Shown: piece after piece, positions 1 to 9,140 of the stretch | Position numbering within the stretch: position 1 is the stretch's first letter | Layout: every line of letters starts with the position of its first letter | Assembly: GCF_004295585.1 (NCBI RefSeq) | Contig: NZ_AP019400.1 | Location: 186,001-250,000 of the forward strand | DNA length: 64,000 nt | DNA from: Cohnella abietis | Lineage (GTDB): Bacteria > Bacillota > Bacilli > Paenibacillales > Paenibacillaceae | Reading direction: 5' to 3' | The notes under the pieces: model-generated | What the model was told of the DNA's origin: nothing | The model's input: the letters and a program-made list of their open reading frames with translations, nothing else | Database searches by the model: none | Position numbers and translations under genes: made by a program

Positions 1-125
1 GAAAGTGGTTTCCCTACCTTATTTGCCTAGTCTTGTTGCTTGGAATAAAGTCTCCCTTTGCTGGTTAAGAGAAAATTTTAGTAGGGAGGACTTAAAAGAA
101 GGGGCTGCTCAGAAGTACCCCCATT

Positions 126-804
126 GTAGTCATTGCGATCGACGGGAAAAATCCTCGTCGCAGCAAAGAAAACGTTAAAGGCTAACGCGCGCTGCATGTC
201 GTAAATTTTTGGGAATTAGTAGTTAATGAAAGAGTAACGAAATTACGGTTGTTCATGAGCTCCCTGGTGCATAGAGACAATTGATGCGATGGGATCAAAA
301 ATGAGATTGCAACTACAATTGTTGATGGCGGGGGGGGGGGAGAGAGAATGTGTTGCAAGTCAAGAACGACAATCAAAAAAACGTTAAAGCATATATATCA
401 CTCTATTTGAATCAATTAATCGTATGCAAACTGAAAGTTTTTTAAAAGCAACAGGTAAATCTTTTGAATCGAAGGAAAAGGCTCATGGTCGTATTGAAAC
501 CCGTACCTGCTATGTGACCGAAATGATCGATTCGCTAACGGGGAGAAATGACAATTATCTTCGAACGGCTCATTGGGAACCACAAAAAAGTGAAACATAG
601 CAATTTCATATACAGTCAGGAAGCGCGACGGCAGAACAACTACTGAAGGCCAGAAGAAGCCATTGGATGATTGAAAATAAACTACACTGGACATCAAATA
701 CAACTTTCTTTGAGGATAAAGCCGGGTTGGGGAAAGTCAGGGGGCATAAAACCGTAGCGAATTACGCCATCTTGCAATTAATTTGGTCAAAAAAAACAGA
801 CTAA
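126..804 (+). pseudogene. ISAs1-family transposase remnant
   Basis: Broken reading frames on the plus strand preserve the landmarks of ISAs1-family DDE transposases. IAIDGK occurs at about 135, HGRIETRTCYVTE at about 485-520, and HWMIENKLHW followed by TFFEDKAGLGKVRGH at about 660-750. The frame is interrupted by TAA at about 180 and by further stops around 275, 390 and 600, so no functional protein can be made. The first 125 bases show no recognisable gene and may belong to the same decayed element. I saw no clear terminal inverted repeats. Confidence 0.8.
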
Positions 805-988
805 AGGCAAGTGTTCGTATGAAACCCAAATGCTGTGCATTAAATCACAAATATCTTTTGAATGTTCTTCAAGTTTGACTGATTTTAGATTCTTAAGTGA
901 TAGCCTTGCCTTGCAACTCCTTTAATATACAAAATACCGCAAAAAGATTATACTATTAATGGTTAAATTTTACTTTGGAGGCCTTGTC

Positions 989-1822
989 GTGGCTATAAAT
1001 ATCAATGATTTTTTTGATTTAAATTTAGATAAAAAGGAAAATATTATTACAGAGTTAAAAAAAAAATATTCATTTCTTACACCAAAACAACAGACAAATT
1101 TATATCAGTTAATTGACTTGGCGGTAGAATTCAAACAGATTCCAGATCAAATACAATCAAAGGATATTAGTGCTTTACCTCTAGAAAAACAAATACTGCC
1201 TTTATTACAAAAATGGTTAAATAACAACGTTAATTCTATTACGACTCGTAATAATGCTCGTTTAGCCAAGCCATTTTCAGATAAAGACACTGTTGAAGAC
1301 CCTGCATTAGCACATATGTTATCTACATATTTTAAGGTAGATAATTACGATTTAACTGGGGATTGTGGAGTTGAGCAACATCTACAATCTCATCAAATTT
1401 TAATGGCAATTGAAAACATTCAAGGCCACTTGTTAGAAGAGTACATCGCAAGTGTTATTTGTGGTGACCCGTTTAATTTTCTTTGGTGTGACGGGCAAAC
1501 TATTAAAGCGGCAGACTTTTGCAAACGCATCGATATTCATGGTGAGCCATCACTATTAAGACTTATCCAAATTAAAAATAAATATAATACAGAGAATAGT
1601 TCTAGTAGTAAAATCCGGGAAGATACTCCAATTGTAATTTGGTATAGACTCGGAAAGAAAAAAATCGATAAAAAAAATGTGCCTGACTACAAATGGGATG
1701 ATTTAAACAACGCTGTTGAGGGGATAACAGGACATAATCCTGACCTTTCCGAAGAAAAATATTTGAATTTTCTTGAAAATATAATCACTCACAATCCAAA
1801 AATTTTTTACAATGAGGCATAA
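989..1822 (+). CDS. Type II restriction endonuclease, SinI-like (tentative)
   Basis: Protein of 277 residues if translation starts at GTG 989, which lies 7 bases after GGAGG (977-981); the upstream ATG at 959 has no ribosome binding site. The C-terminal half contains IQIKNKYNTENSSSSKIR, a pattern I associate with PD-(D/E)XK type II endonucleases such as the SinI/Eco47II group, which cut GGWCC- or GGNCC-type sites. The upstream segment EEYIASVICG fits the same fold. It converges on a cytosine-5 methyltransferase gene (2025-3254), the classical arrangement of a restriction-modification pair. Codon use is AT-rich compared with the 11-30 kb genes, suggesting transfer. The nuclease role is likely; the family name and target are from memory and uncertain. 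Confidence 0.6.
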   Translation: MAININDFFDLNLDKKENIITELKKKYSFLTPKQQTNLYQLIDLAVEFKQIPDQIQSKDISALPLEKQILPLLQKWLNNNVNSITTRNNARLAKPFSDKDTVEDPALAHMLSTYFKVDNYDLTGDCGVEQHLQSHQILMAIENIQGHLLEEYIASVICGDPFNFLWCDGQTIKAADFCKRIDIHGEPSLLRLIQIKNKYNTENSSSSKIREDTPIVIWYRLGKKKIDKKNVPDYKWDDLNNAVEGITGHNPDLSEEKYLNFLENIITHNPKIFYNEA

Positions 1823-1977
1823 TAAGCCTTTACTAAGTTTAAAGCTCTTATTGGAACCAGCGTACTGCTGGGTTCGACCCCAAATTAGTAGGTCTATCGG
1901 TAATCTCTCGTGGGGTGTTACGCGTGAGACCTGTTTCATTTTGTGGTAAAGCCCAATATTTTCAGTTTTAATTAATA

Positions 1978-2016
1978 AAAATAGCCGATTCTATTTTTAA
2001 TAGAATCGGCTATTTT
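1978..2016. terminator. Bidirectional rho-independent terminator
   Basis: A perfect 17-bp inverted repeat (1978-1994 and 2000-2016) around a 5-base loop has A-rich and T-rich flanks on both sides. It lies between the convergent endonuclease and methyltransferase genes and can end both transcripts. Confidence 0.85.
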
Positions 2017-2024
2017 AAATTCGC

Positions 2025-3254
2025 TTAGACTAACTCAAGTACTAATTCGAGCTGGTTATCTTCTATTGTGAGAGACTTTTGTTTTTCAATTTCTTTCTCA
2101 AAAAGCGGTAAAAATTCAAAATCAGAACAATTTTTATATCTTGAGTATGGGATTTTATTCTTCATTTCTCTATCCTGATCATAGTTTCCTAAGTGAAAAT
2201 CCATTATAGTTTTTCCAGCAACGTGCCCTAAGCCAACTGGAACAGCATTTCCAATCTGTTTATATATGTTCAACATCTTCCCTTGGAATCTCCAATGGTC
2301 TGGAAATTGCTGAATTCTCGCGTACTCTTGGGTTGACAGGGGTCTGAGATTTTCTGGGTGTGTTAACATGGTTGCAGGCATAGAAGGACTAGTCACCAAA
2401 GTTGGTGATGGCTCATTAAAGCTTAAGCGGCGATAAAATCCTGTTTTCCCCCCGCCAAGATGATATGAGTTGCCCATTGCTTCTTCAACAATATCCTTCG
2501 GCAGATGCTTCCAATATTGACCACCACTTAGAAATCCAAGGTAATGTTTCATTTTTTCAGAGAGTTCACTAAAACTCATATCTTCTTCGTTTAAACCTTC
2601 TATTGCTTCGCCGAAAGTAACCCATTTATGCCCAGTTTCTTCCCCTGTTGCTGAGTGTGTCGGACTTGGCAAAGGTATTCTTTTCCCTTTGTGTCCAAAC
2701 ATAATTACACGCTCTCGCTTTTGGGGCACTCCATAGTTAGCACTATTAAACAAACTAAAACTAACTGAATAACCGTATTTCTCAAATTCCTTAGTTAAAA
2801 AATATACTACACTGCCTTTAAGATTAACAATGTTCTCATATTCTTTGTATTCTTCTGGGACAAAACTCATCTCAGTTGAAAGAATACCTCGAACATTTTC
2901 TAATATAAAAAATTGGGGTTCGATTTCTTTGATTACTCTTAAATAATTGCTAATAACATTCCCTCTGAAATCCTCCAAACCCCTGCGAGCGCCTGCAGTG
3001 CTAAATGCTTGGCAAGGCGGGCCACCTACAACTAAGAAGACTTCCTCCTTTTTTAAACTCGCTGTTTTCAATATTTCATCAGTAGTAACATCATTAATAT
3101 CCTTATTTATCACCGGAATATTGCTGTTTTCAACAATCGTTTTAGCTGCTAGCTTGTCCATTTCGACACAAACTCTTATATCAAACCCCGCTTTTTCAAT
3201 CCCCAAATCAAGTCCCATAGCCCCTGAAAATAAAGATATTGCATTATAACTCAT
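2025..3254 (-). CDS. DNA (cytosine-5-)-methyltransferase
   Basis: Protein of 409 residues from the ATG at 3254, which follows AGGAG with 8-base spacing; an upstream in-frame start at 3272 lacks a site. It transfers methyl from S-adenosylmethionine to C5 of cytosine in a specific DNA site. All main motifs are visible: motif I SLFSGAMGLDLG, motif IV GGPPCQAFSTAG with the catalytic Cys, motif VI ENVRG, motif VIII QKRERV, motif IX ARIQQFP and motif X QIGNAVPVGLG. The target-recognition region lies between VIII and IX. It is the probable protective partner of the convergent endonuclease at 989-1822 and perhaps also of the nuclease-like gene at 4432-5127. The site specificity cannot be read from the sequence. 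Confidence 0.95.
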   Translation of the reverse strand: MSYNAISLFSGAMGLDLGIEKAGFDIRVCVEMDKLAAKTIVENSNIPVINKDINDVTTDEILKTASLKKEEVFLVVGGPPCQAFSTAGARRGLEDFRGNVISNYLRVIKEIEPQFFILENVRGILSTEMSFVPEEYKEYENIVNLKGSVVYFLTKEFEKYGYSVSFSLFNSANYGVPQKRERVIMFGHKGKRIPLPSPTHSATGEETGHKWVTFGEAIEGLNEEDMSFSELSEKMKHYLGFLSGGQYWKHLPKDIVEEAMGNSYHLGGGKTGFYRRLSFNEPSPTLVTSPSMPATMLTHPENLRPLSTQEYARIQQFPDHWRFQGKMLNIYKQIGNAVPVGLGHVAGKTIMDFHLGNYDQDREMKNKIPYSRYKNCSDFEFLPLFEKEIEKQKSLTIEDNQLELVLELV

Positions 3255-3389
3255 TATCTTCACTCCTAACAAAGTTTCTATATCATAACATATTTCAATT
3301 CCAATTAAATTGAGGCAATTATACCAATGATGATATCAATCCAACATCGACTGCAGTTTTGATATTATTACATTCATTTTTCTCAGCGG

Positions 3390-3860
3390 TTAAACAAGTT
3401 GTATTAGCTCATGATTTACTAAAATATCATTTTCAAAAGTACAAAAGTGTTCATAAATACTAAAATTACTAAACATTATCGGCAAGAATTCCTTCAAATG
3501 GGGTAGAACGCCTTTGTTTTTTGGATGGAACACCCACTCTAATTTTTTCCAAGAGAGTATTCCCTCTTGTACTTCAACAGGAGTGTTATATATAAATTCA
3601 TTATTAACTTCTGCAATATAGCAATACATTCCTGTTTTTTGACCATTACTAATCCATGTTACTTGGCCTGAGTACCTAGGTTCAAATATTGATATTCCGG
3701 TTTCTTCTTTGGTTTCTCTAATAACAGATTCAATTGGAGTTTCTTTATCCTCAATTTTGCCCCCGACGCCATTCCATCGTCCCATGCCTGGCTCGCTTGT
3801 TCTATTTAATAGTAGAAGCTCGTTCCCACGTTTGATGAAGCAAATTGTCCATTTAAGCAT
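3390..3860 (-). CDS. Nudix hydrolase (MutT-like)
   Basis: Protein of 156 residues with an AAGGA site 9 bases before the ATG. The Nudix box GGKIEDKETPIESVIRETKE continuing EETGI matches G-x5-E-x7-REUxEExGU, so it is a metal-dependent pyrophosphohydrolase of nucleoside-diphosphate derivatives. The N-terminal pattern (LLLNRTSEPGMGRWNGVGGK) resembles 8-oxo-dGTP diphosphatases. It is co-directional with and 135 bp upstream of the methyltransferase. Small Nudix genes are occasional passengers in restriction-modification islands; the true substrate is unknown. Confidence 0.85.
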   Translation of the reverse strand: MLKWTICFIKRGNELLLLNRTSEPGMGRWNGVGGKIEDKETPIESVIRETKEETGISIFEPRYSGQVTWISNGQKTGMYCYIAEVNNEFIYNTPVEVQEGILSWKKLEWVFHPKNKGVLPHLKEFLPIMFSNFSIYEHFCTFENDILVNHELIQLV

Positions 3861-4364
3861 ATTACTCAGTCCTTATTTTTTTGTTAAGTCTATATTCCAC
3901 ACGTCGATATAATTCCCTTTATTTCGAACAAATATTAATAATCCAAAATAGCCGAGTATAAATATTGGTGAATCATAGAACTCCTCTCTAAATTAATATC
4001 CCCATTTTCAGGGGTGCTGCAGCCTCTTCTTTCATATATTCAAAGACAATATGAGCCGGGTTTCTTTTGTATCTTAGTTAAACATTTTAAAAGTATTCCC
4101 TTATAAACAGCAAAAAATCTCATATTAATATGCCGAAAACTGCACTGTCAACTTCTCCTAAATTGATTTCAAAAGTAAGAGCGTCATTGCATCATTACCT
4201 CCTATTCGTGTTGTTTTACCATTAAAACAGAACCCCGTATTTATCTGTAAGAAAATCTCTCCTCTTGAAATTACGCGAATGTACGCTGTCATGATTTGCT
4301 TAAAAAGCACAAGCAGAAGTTATAGCAAAGGTGCTAATCTAAAACAGATGATGCTCATGATAAA
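3861..4364. other. Intergenic region without a recognisable gene
   Basis: About 500 bp of AT-rich DNA. A minus-strand AGGAGGTAATG near 4200 is followed within a few codons by stops. One short minus-strand frame near 4130-4190 looks like a gene remnant but has no start. Nothing else could be supported. Confidence 0.5.
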
Positions 4365-4400
4365 ATGAACCTCCAATCCCGTATATGATTGGAGGTTCAT
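4365..4400 (-). terminator. Hairpin terminator of the nuclease-like gene
   Basis: A perfect 14-bp inverted repeat (4365-4378 / 4387-4400) with an 8-base loop lies just beyond the end of the leftward gene at 4432. On the minus strand it is followed by TTTTATC, a short T-tract. Confidence 0.7.
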
Positions 4401-4431
4401 GTTAGATATTAAAAATATTTAGTTTTTATAA

Positions 4432-5127
4432 TTAGGAATTAGCCAATTTCTCTACATTTTGTATAGTGTTATATAAATTATCAAGCAAGTCATTATACTT
4501 TATGGTTGTTTTACTCCAATATTCTTCTCCTAACAACCTCGGAGTTTTTCCGCTGTAAGTCCAGCTTGAATTATTTTTAATGCATGCTACAAACCAGCTG
4601 TGATTAAAAATTCCTAGTTCATCATTGACACGATCCGCTTGACTTCCTGTTAATGTATTTTTTTGTGTTTTTAATTGAGTGTAGTATAGATTATTATTAT
4701 GAAAAGTTATAACGTCTACACCTTGTATCTTTATTCCAAACTCTAGCTCAGTTGAAACTACGTTATTAGATAAGTTAGCAACATCTTCCCAAAATAAGCC
4801 TAATTTTGTACTAACGGATCTTGTAATTGCGTTAGCAGAACTAAGCGTCTGTGCTCTAGACATTTCATATATATTGCTATCATTGAGCATACTTTTTTTC
4901 TTTAGTTCAATTACAAAAGGAGTTATTTGATCGTTAAATCTATCAAATAATTTATTAATCATATTTGATCGATCTGGTTTATCATCAATAATTTTGGGCA
5001 GAATTTCATCAAAAACAATCGACCACATTTTAGCTCGTTTAGGGGCTGAAACTTGACTTGGTGTAACACCATGAGATTCAAAAAACTTTTTATGTAGAAA
5101 TTCTTTTCTCTTAGAGATATCCAGCAT
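4432..5127 (-). CDS. Probable PD-(D/E)XK restriction endonuclease
   Basis: Protein of 231 residues from ATG 5127, which follows GAGGAG with a 5-base gap; the GTG two codons upstream overlaps the ribosome binding site. The middle reads WEDVANLS, then GVDVITFHNNNLYYTQLKTQ. An acidic residue, an Asp at the start of a beta-hairpin and a QxK element are arranged as in the Q-variant of the PD-(D/E)XK nuclease core. No signal peptide or membrane segment is seen. Its position behind a C5 methyltransferase and a Nudix gene suggests a restriction enzyme, either a second specificity or the true partner of the methyltransferase. I do not recognise the exact family. Confidence 0.5.
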   Translation of the reverse strand: MLDISKRKEFLHKKFFESHGVTPSQVSAPKRAKMWSIVFDEILPKIIDDKPDRSNMINKLFDRFNDQITPFVIELKKKSMLNDSNIYEMSRAQTLSSANAITRSVSTKLGLFWEDVANLSNNVVSTELEFGIKIQGVDVITFHNNNLYYTQLKTQKNTLTGSQADRVNDELGIFNHSWFVACIKNNSSWTYSGKTPRLLGEEYWSKTTIKYNDLLDNLYNTIQNVEKLANS

Positions 5128-5204
5128 TCCCACTCCTCAATCACTAATATTAATAAAATAATACTAATAGAATTTTCAGGAAAAATAAAGGGGTTTTGGA
5201 AATT

Positions 5205-5246
5205 GCACGGTTCTTCAACATTTAACTATGGCGACCCCGTGAGGAC
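5205..5246. repeat. Degenerate copy of the tRNA-Arg 3' end (att-like)
   Basis: This stretch of about 42 bases matches 10979-11021, which covers the 3' end of the tRNA-Arg gene and half of its terminator. The copies differ by one deletion and three substitutions. Such duplications arise when an integrative element recombines into a tRNA 3' end. The intervening DNA contains an integrase C-terminus (6201-6290), which supports this reading. The next 200 bp contain a short plus-strand frame ending at about 5350 that looks like a gene remnant. Confidence 0.65.
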
Positions 5247-5480
5247 CCGGAGTTAGTAATAACAGAATTTGCGAGTATTCTGGTGAATGAATTGAAGATT
5301 CAAAGGAATATGTTGGAATGTGTCGAATGTAAGATGTTCAAGATAAAAATGTAGGGATTGATCGCTTATGGAATCCAATAAACGGGACTGGCACATCGTA
5401 ATAGCGTTGGTTGTTTGAATTTTTTAGCCTGGTTTTTTTTAGCTCAATTAATACTACTTTTATGATGGGGGAAGCAAAGG

Positions 5481-6134
5481 ACGAATTATGGGGTTATTTG
5501 GACTGTAATTGCTGTCTTTAAAATCTATTCGGTAATTTACTTCGGTTACAGTGAGGATTATAAGCAAGCCGTGGCACCAGTTGTGGTTCAAACTCAAACC
5601 AAGAGCGTCGAGCGGGTAAAGGTACAGGCGAAAGATCTGAAACCGAACGAAGACCTGAACGAGCTTTGGACAAAGTATACATACGTTGAGAAGCTAAAAG
5701 CATCAAATGTGCTCGATGGGTAAGCGGAGTTTGTTAATCGTAATGAAGGTACAAATTTGATTCCAGGAGAAGGCCCGACAAAAATTAAAAATGCAATGCA
5801 ACTAAATCTAAGCATTGATGTCGATAGCCTAGATCCTGAGCTGCTAAAAATGCTAGCTTTTCGAATTTCTATGCGTATCAAAGATCAAAAGCGAGATTTC
5901 GAGTTAACAAACATATATTTATCGTTTGTGGACAAGAATGGGAATGAGAATCGTGATTGGCAAAACTTTGGTTTGGGGATAAACGTTATTACAGGCTATT
6001 TTAAGCAACCCACCAAGACATCACCGGATAATTTTTATCAATGGGTTGAGGATCAGTTCATGCTTTCTGAAGACGACAACTGGCTGATGGAGAATGAAGC
6101 GTGGACGACACTGAGTGAGAAATCGAGACCATAG
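5481..6134 (+). pseudogene. Unknown protein, frame interrupted by an in-frame TAA
   Basis: One reading frame runs from about 5466 to 6134 and is coding-like throughout, but TAA at 5721-5723 divides it. The upstream part begins with a hydrophobic stretch (VIWTVIAVFKIYSVIYF) and becomes charged (KVQAKDLKPNEDLNELW). The downstream part could restart at TTG 5757 and gives 125 residues rich in charged and aromatic residues. No good start codon exists at the 5' end; an ATG frame at 5464 leads into a different frame and stops. This indicates a decayed gene of the integrative element. I do not recognise the family. Confidence 0.5.
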
Positions 6135-6200
6135 AAGGCTTTGCTTATATCAAAGCAAATAAAGCTAAAAAAAACGTTAATAAGCACGCTGTTCTATTCT

Positions 6201-6290
6201 TGGAGGCAGGCATTACTAGACACGTATTCTCACGTCACTCCTCAGATGGAGGAAATCATCAGGGTGGCGTTGGAGCGGATGTTAGCGTAA
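6201..6290 (+). pseudogene. Tyrosine integrase C-terminal remnant
   Basis: The frame reads LLDTYSHVTPQMEE and ends IRVALERMLA before TAA. The DTYSHVTP signature, with the nucleophilic Tyr, is the C-terminal end of phage and ICE integrases of the lambda superfamily. Nothing upstream encodes the rest of the catalytic domain, so only the last 29 codons remain. Its location between tRNA-Arg-derived repeats marks the surrounding DNA as a degraded integrative element. Confidence 0.7.
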
Positions 6291-6428
6291 TCTTATAGAA
6301 TACACAAGTGCGATACACTTGAAAGAATACTTAAGGGTTTTTCTTTGGTCAAGTTAATAAGAGGGTCTAAGATTCATAAATCAAAGCATTAATCCTACGA
6401 CCAATGCTTTGTAAGGAGACTAATAACC

Positions 6429-6620
6429 ATGACAACAAACAAAACAGCTTTTATCGCTCAACTATCCAAATCCGTACAGGATGCTATCAAGACTGATCTC
6501 AGACTGGCTTTGATTGATACTGATTTGACGGCAGAGGAGCAAGAAACGGCATTACAAGATGCTATGGATAGCCGTTTATGTGACCTATCGGATACCATCG
6601 ATATCAGTAATTATATCTAA
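6429..6620 (+). CDS. Small hypothetical protein
   Basis: 63 codons with a good ribosome binding site (AAGGAGA ending at 6420, 8 bases before the ATG). The sequence is acidic and probably alpha-helical (LSKSVQDAIKTDLRLALIDT). It has no membrane segment and no recognised domain. Small helical proteins of this kind are common in phages and integrative elements, which fits the location, but no function can be assigned. Confidence 0.6.
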   Translation: MTTNKTAFIAQLSKSVQDAIKTDLRLALIDTDLTAEEQETALQDAMDSRLCDLSDTIDISNYI

Positions 6621-6794
6621 GAGCATCTATAAATAAATCCTACGAAAATTTTACATCTAGCAAGTTGCTGTATTGCACTTAAAACTGAAGAGAAACCCTT
6701 AAATAAGGATTCGAATGACACCGTAGATTCTCCTCACAATATATAAAATTTCATCTCGGAATTCTCTTTTAACTTCGGTCCGGACCAATGTAGC

Positions 6795-7040
6795 TTGTCA
6801 ACTGATGCGTGTATATGTCTCAGGTTGTTTATTGGGAATATTTCCGATAACATAACGCAAGTGCAGGCGCAGCAACAGACACAGGCTCAACAGCAATCAC
6901 AAAATCAATTGGCAACTCAGATTCAAAACCAAGAGCAAATACAACTGCAACAGCAAATGCAAATATTAACGCAAATCCAAGCTAAAATTCAGGCACAACA
7001 TGAGGAGCAAATGCAACTGCAAAGCAAAATGCAGTCGTAG
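6795..7040 (+). CDS. Glutamine-rich low-complexity frame (doubtful)
   Basis: An 81-codon frame with a non-ATG start, no visible ribosome binding site and about 40% Gln from residue 24 on (QAQQQTQAQQQSQNQ). The CAA/CAG-rich stretch stays largely open in the other two plus frames as well, so composition alone could explain it. One alternative frame gives a Thr/Ala/Asn-rich peptide, another a Lys/Arg-rich one that runs on to 7126. It may be a decayed coat- or surface-like gene. I would not rely on it as a functional gene. Confidence 0.25.
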   Translation: MSTDACICLRLFIGNISDNITQVQAQQQTQAQQQSQNQLATQIQNQEQIQLQQQMQILTQIQAKIQAQHEEQMQLQSKMQS

Positions 7041-7191
7041 CAGGAAAAAACGGTCATCAATGTCAAATCGTTTAATTAGCCCGAACCACCACCACCATGG
7101 CCGCCTGGTGAGCCCGTTTAAACTGTAAGCGAACTAGGTTTTACGCATAAGGATTTGTGTCTAATTCAATAAGAGAGTACTCGCTGCAATT

Positions 7192-7222
7192 AGCCCGGAG
7201 CTTAGGTTCTCGGGCTTTTTGT
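7192..7222 (+). terminator. Rho-independent terminator
   Basis: AGCCCG at 7192 pairs with CGGGCT at 7211-7216, extended by a GAG/CTC pairing with one bulge, and is followed by TTTTTG. It would end a plus-strand transcript, perhaps of the Gln-rich region. Confidence 0.7.
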
Positions 7223-7641
7223 TATAACAACCGATAATTTTGATTTTCCGTTCCCAATCCGTTCCCATCACTATTTTCTTTTAGAAAAAAGGATGTCTTC
7301 ATGTGTTTCCAATATTTTCAGGCCTCTTAGGATAGAGTTATAAATCTGGAAAGACTATAGACATGATGAATTTTTCAAAAATGTAGTAATATAAGTTAAA
7401 TAAGGAAGCATAATATTATTATATAAGATTAGGTAAAAAATGATTTTTTACCTATATGAGAGGTAAGCGCATCAATTTACAATAATAATAGAATGTTTTA
7501 TTTTAGTGGAATAAGGGTAAACGACAAGAACTGTTGTGGAGTAAAAGGGAATTTAACTGATGTTTCGAAATTATGCCATGCCCTTCAATTTGGGATTTTT
7601 GATACTCTGAGAACCTTACAAAAACTATTGAGGTGATTTTG
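7223..7641. other. Gap with a tandem decamer but no gene
   Basis: The sequence CCGTTCCCAT/A occurs twice in direct succession at about 7247-7268, a possible leftover recombinase arm-type repeat. A minus-strand frame over 7503-7796 overlaps the lipoprotein gene below and has no ribosome binding site. Nothing else is supportable. Confidence 0.4.
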
Positions 7642-8001
7642 ATGAAAGTAATACGGTTCTTCTTGGTTATTCTGGCATTCTTAGTTTTCATTGTAGGCTG
7701 TTCTAAAGATGTACCATTTCGCGAACTCATAAAGAATAGTGATGAAGTATTGATACGACATGATAATTTCGAGAAGAAAATAACCGATAAAGACAAAGTC
7801 TTAAGTTTGGTAAATGTTCTGGATAAGAGTAATCCTATTGAGCCACCAGATAGAGCAAAAGGTATAAACCTTGAAGTGGCAAAAGAAACGATAATGATAC
7901 ATTTTGACAGGGCCGATTTTTTCTACATTGGTGATGGATACCTTCTATATGTAGGCCAATATTACTCAGTTTCAAAAGATATTGAAAAATACATCAATTA
8001 A
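7642..8001 (+). CDS. Small lipoprotein of unknown function
   Basis: 119 residues from ATG 7642, 6 bases after GAGGTG; the GTG three codons earlier lies inside the ribosome binding site. The N-terminus MKVIRFFLVILAFLVFIVGC is a lipoprotein signal with a lipobox (FIVG-C), so the mature protein should be anchored on the outer face of the membrane. The mature part (about 100 residues) is charged and ends with GDGYLLYVGQYYSVSKDIEKYI. No domain is recognised. It stands alone in the AT-rich island. Confidence 0.8.
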   Translation: MKVIRFFLVILAFLVFIVGCSKDVPFRELIKNSDEVLIRHDNFEKKITDKDKVLSLVNVLDKSNPIEPPDRAKGINLEVAKETIMIHFDRADFFYIGDGYLLYVGQYYSVSKDIEKYIN

Positions 8002-8164
8002 TAAAACAAAAGATGGGCAGTAACTTTATTATTATTGTTTATTTTGCATGTTACTACATACGTCTCCTTAAAATCAAAAGAGGCTTTTTTATGCGACGGG
8101 CAGCCGCAACTTTAGTGAGCCAATTCGCTATAAGTAATTCATAAAAAGCAGCGGACACGTTACT

Positions 8165-8826
8165 TCGTGTAAACACGAACCGAGAGCTTAGAAGGATTTT
8201 TTCCAGAGGGTGAACGTCCCTCACCAAGCACTCTGGTGTGACTTAGTAAGCTTAATCTAGAGCATGTATCTCGTGGTATTGGCCTGAAGGAGATGCGGAC
8301 AATCGAGAGACCCGTAGGCCGATGAGCAGACCCAAATGCGCAAGCGTGAAGCACGAAACGGCAGGAAAAAATCGTCGACTGTGCGAAATTAACAGGAAGC
8401 CTAAGGGCAAAAAATCGTTTTCCATTGACCCAGACTAACAATGATGGCTTATCAAGTGAAAATGCTGGGTATGTTCAAAAGGAAGATGTGATGATCCCGT
8501 GAGGTTCTCTATTTCCCTGCAAAGGATGATATCATATAAGGCTTCACCGAAGTTGTGATCATACTAGAGAATTCAGGCGTTCTCATAGTACGGAAGTAGG
8601 AAGATGACTAAACGTCTGCCGAACGGGAAAGGAATGACCCTGTGGACAAACACTTGACTGTGGTGCCAAACAACCGTCACGTTACTACGGTAAGAACGAA
8701 CGTAATGGGTAAGGCAGAACTCGATATTCGAATGTCCAAGGTGAAACAGAAAATACCCGACTATTTTCAAACGGCTCTTGGCGGAAAGCGGATTGCCCGT
8801 TTCGCGGGTTTATTTCCACTCTACTA
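8165..8826 (+). mobile_element. Possible group II intron fragment (5' RNA domains)
   Basis: About 660 bp without a proper gene but with a texture typical of bacterial group II intron RNA upstream of the reverse-transcriptase gene: many short GC-capped inverted segments, GAAA/GCAA-type loops, and stretches such as AGTACGGAAGTAGGAAGATG and GAACGGGAAAGGAATG. A short frame at 8708-8826 (MGKAELDIRM, later KQKIPDYFQTAL) resembles the translated lead-in I remember for some intron reverse transcriptases. The reverse transcriptase itself and domain V/VI are absent, so this would be a 5' fragment. The call comes from pattern memory and needs a covariance search. Confidence 0.35.
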
Positions 8827-9038
8827 AAACAGTCCCTTCCTATACACCACTCGCTTGTCTCTGCTCTTCACGGTCAGTTTCAGTTTAGGGCTACGTAACT
8901 AGTAACGTTTTGTATTCACTAAAGATGATGTAAGCGTGGCCTATATTTAAATACAATCATATCTAAGCTCTCTTTCCTTGGTCAGTTCAATGGGTTTAGA
9001 TATTATCTTTAGAAGAAAGAGCATAGTTCATCACCCAT

Positions 9039-9088
9039 ACAAAAGAGCCTCCATTACACATAAATCGTGGTTTTAGAGGCTCTTTTGT
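9039..9088. terminator. Terminator after the SurA-like gene
   Basis: A perfect 13-bp inverted repeat (9039-9051 / 9076-9088) with a T-rich end lies 50 bp beyond the stop of the leftward gene at 9141. The symmetry would also allow it to act on plus-strand transcripts. Confidence 0.75.
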
Positions 9089-9140
9089 TTCTTGGCAAAA
9101 CTATTTTTTTATATCCAAATAAAGATATTCTATATAAGCA

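Noticed and set aside
186..376. Minus-strand frame with a proline run from the poly-G tract near 330
   Set aside because: It lies antisense to the ISAs1 remnant, has no ribosome binding site and owes its proline run to a homopolymer.
7084..7126. CACCACCACCATGG and GTTTAAAC look like vector tag and cloning-site sequence
   Set aside because: The flanks are ordinary AT-rich genomic sequence and no other vector parts are present; chance similarity is more likely than contamination.
8160..8441. 93-codon minus-strand frame
   Set aside because: It falls inside the probable intron RNA fragment and has no start site or recognisable protein sequence.
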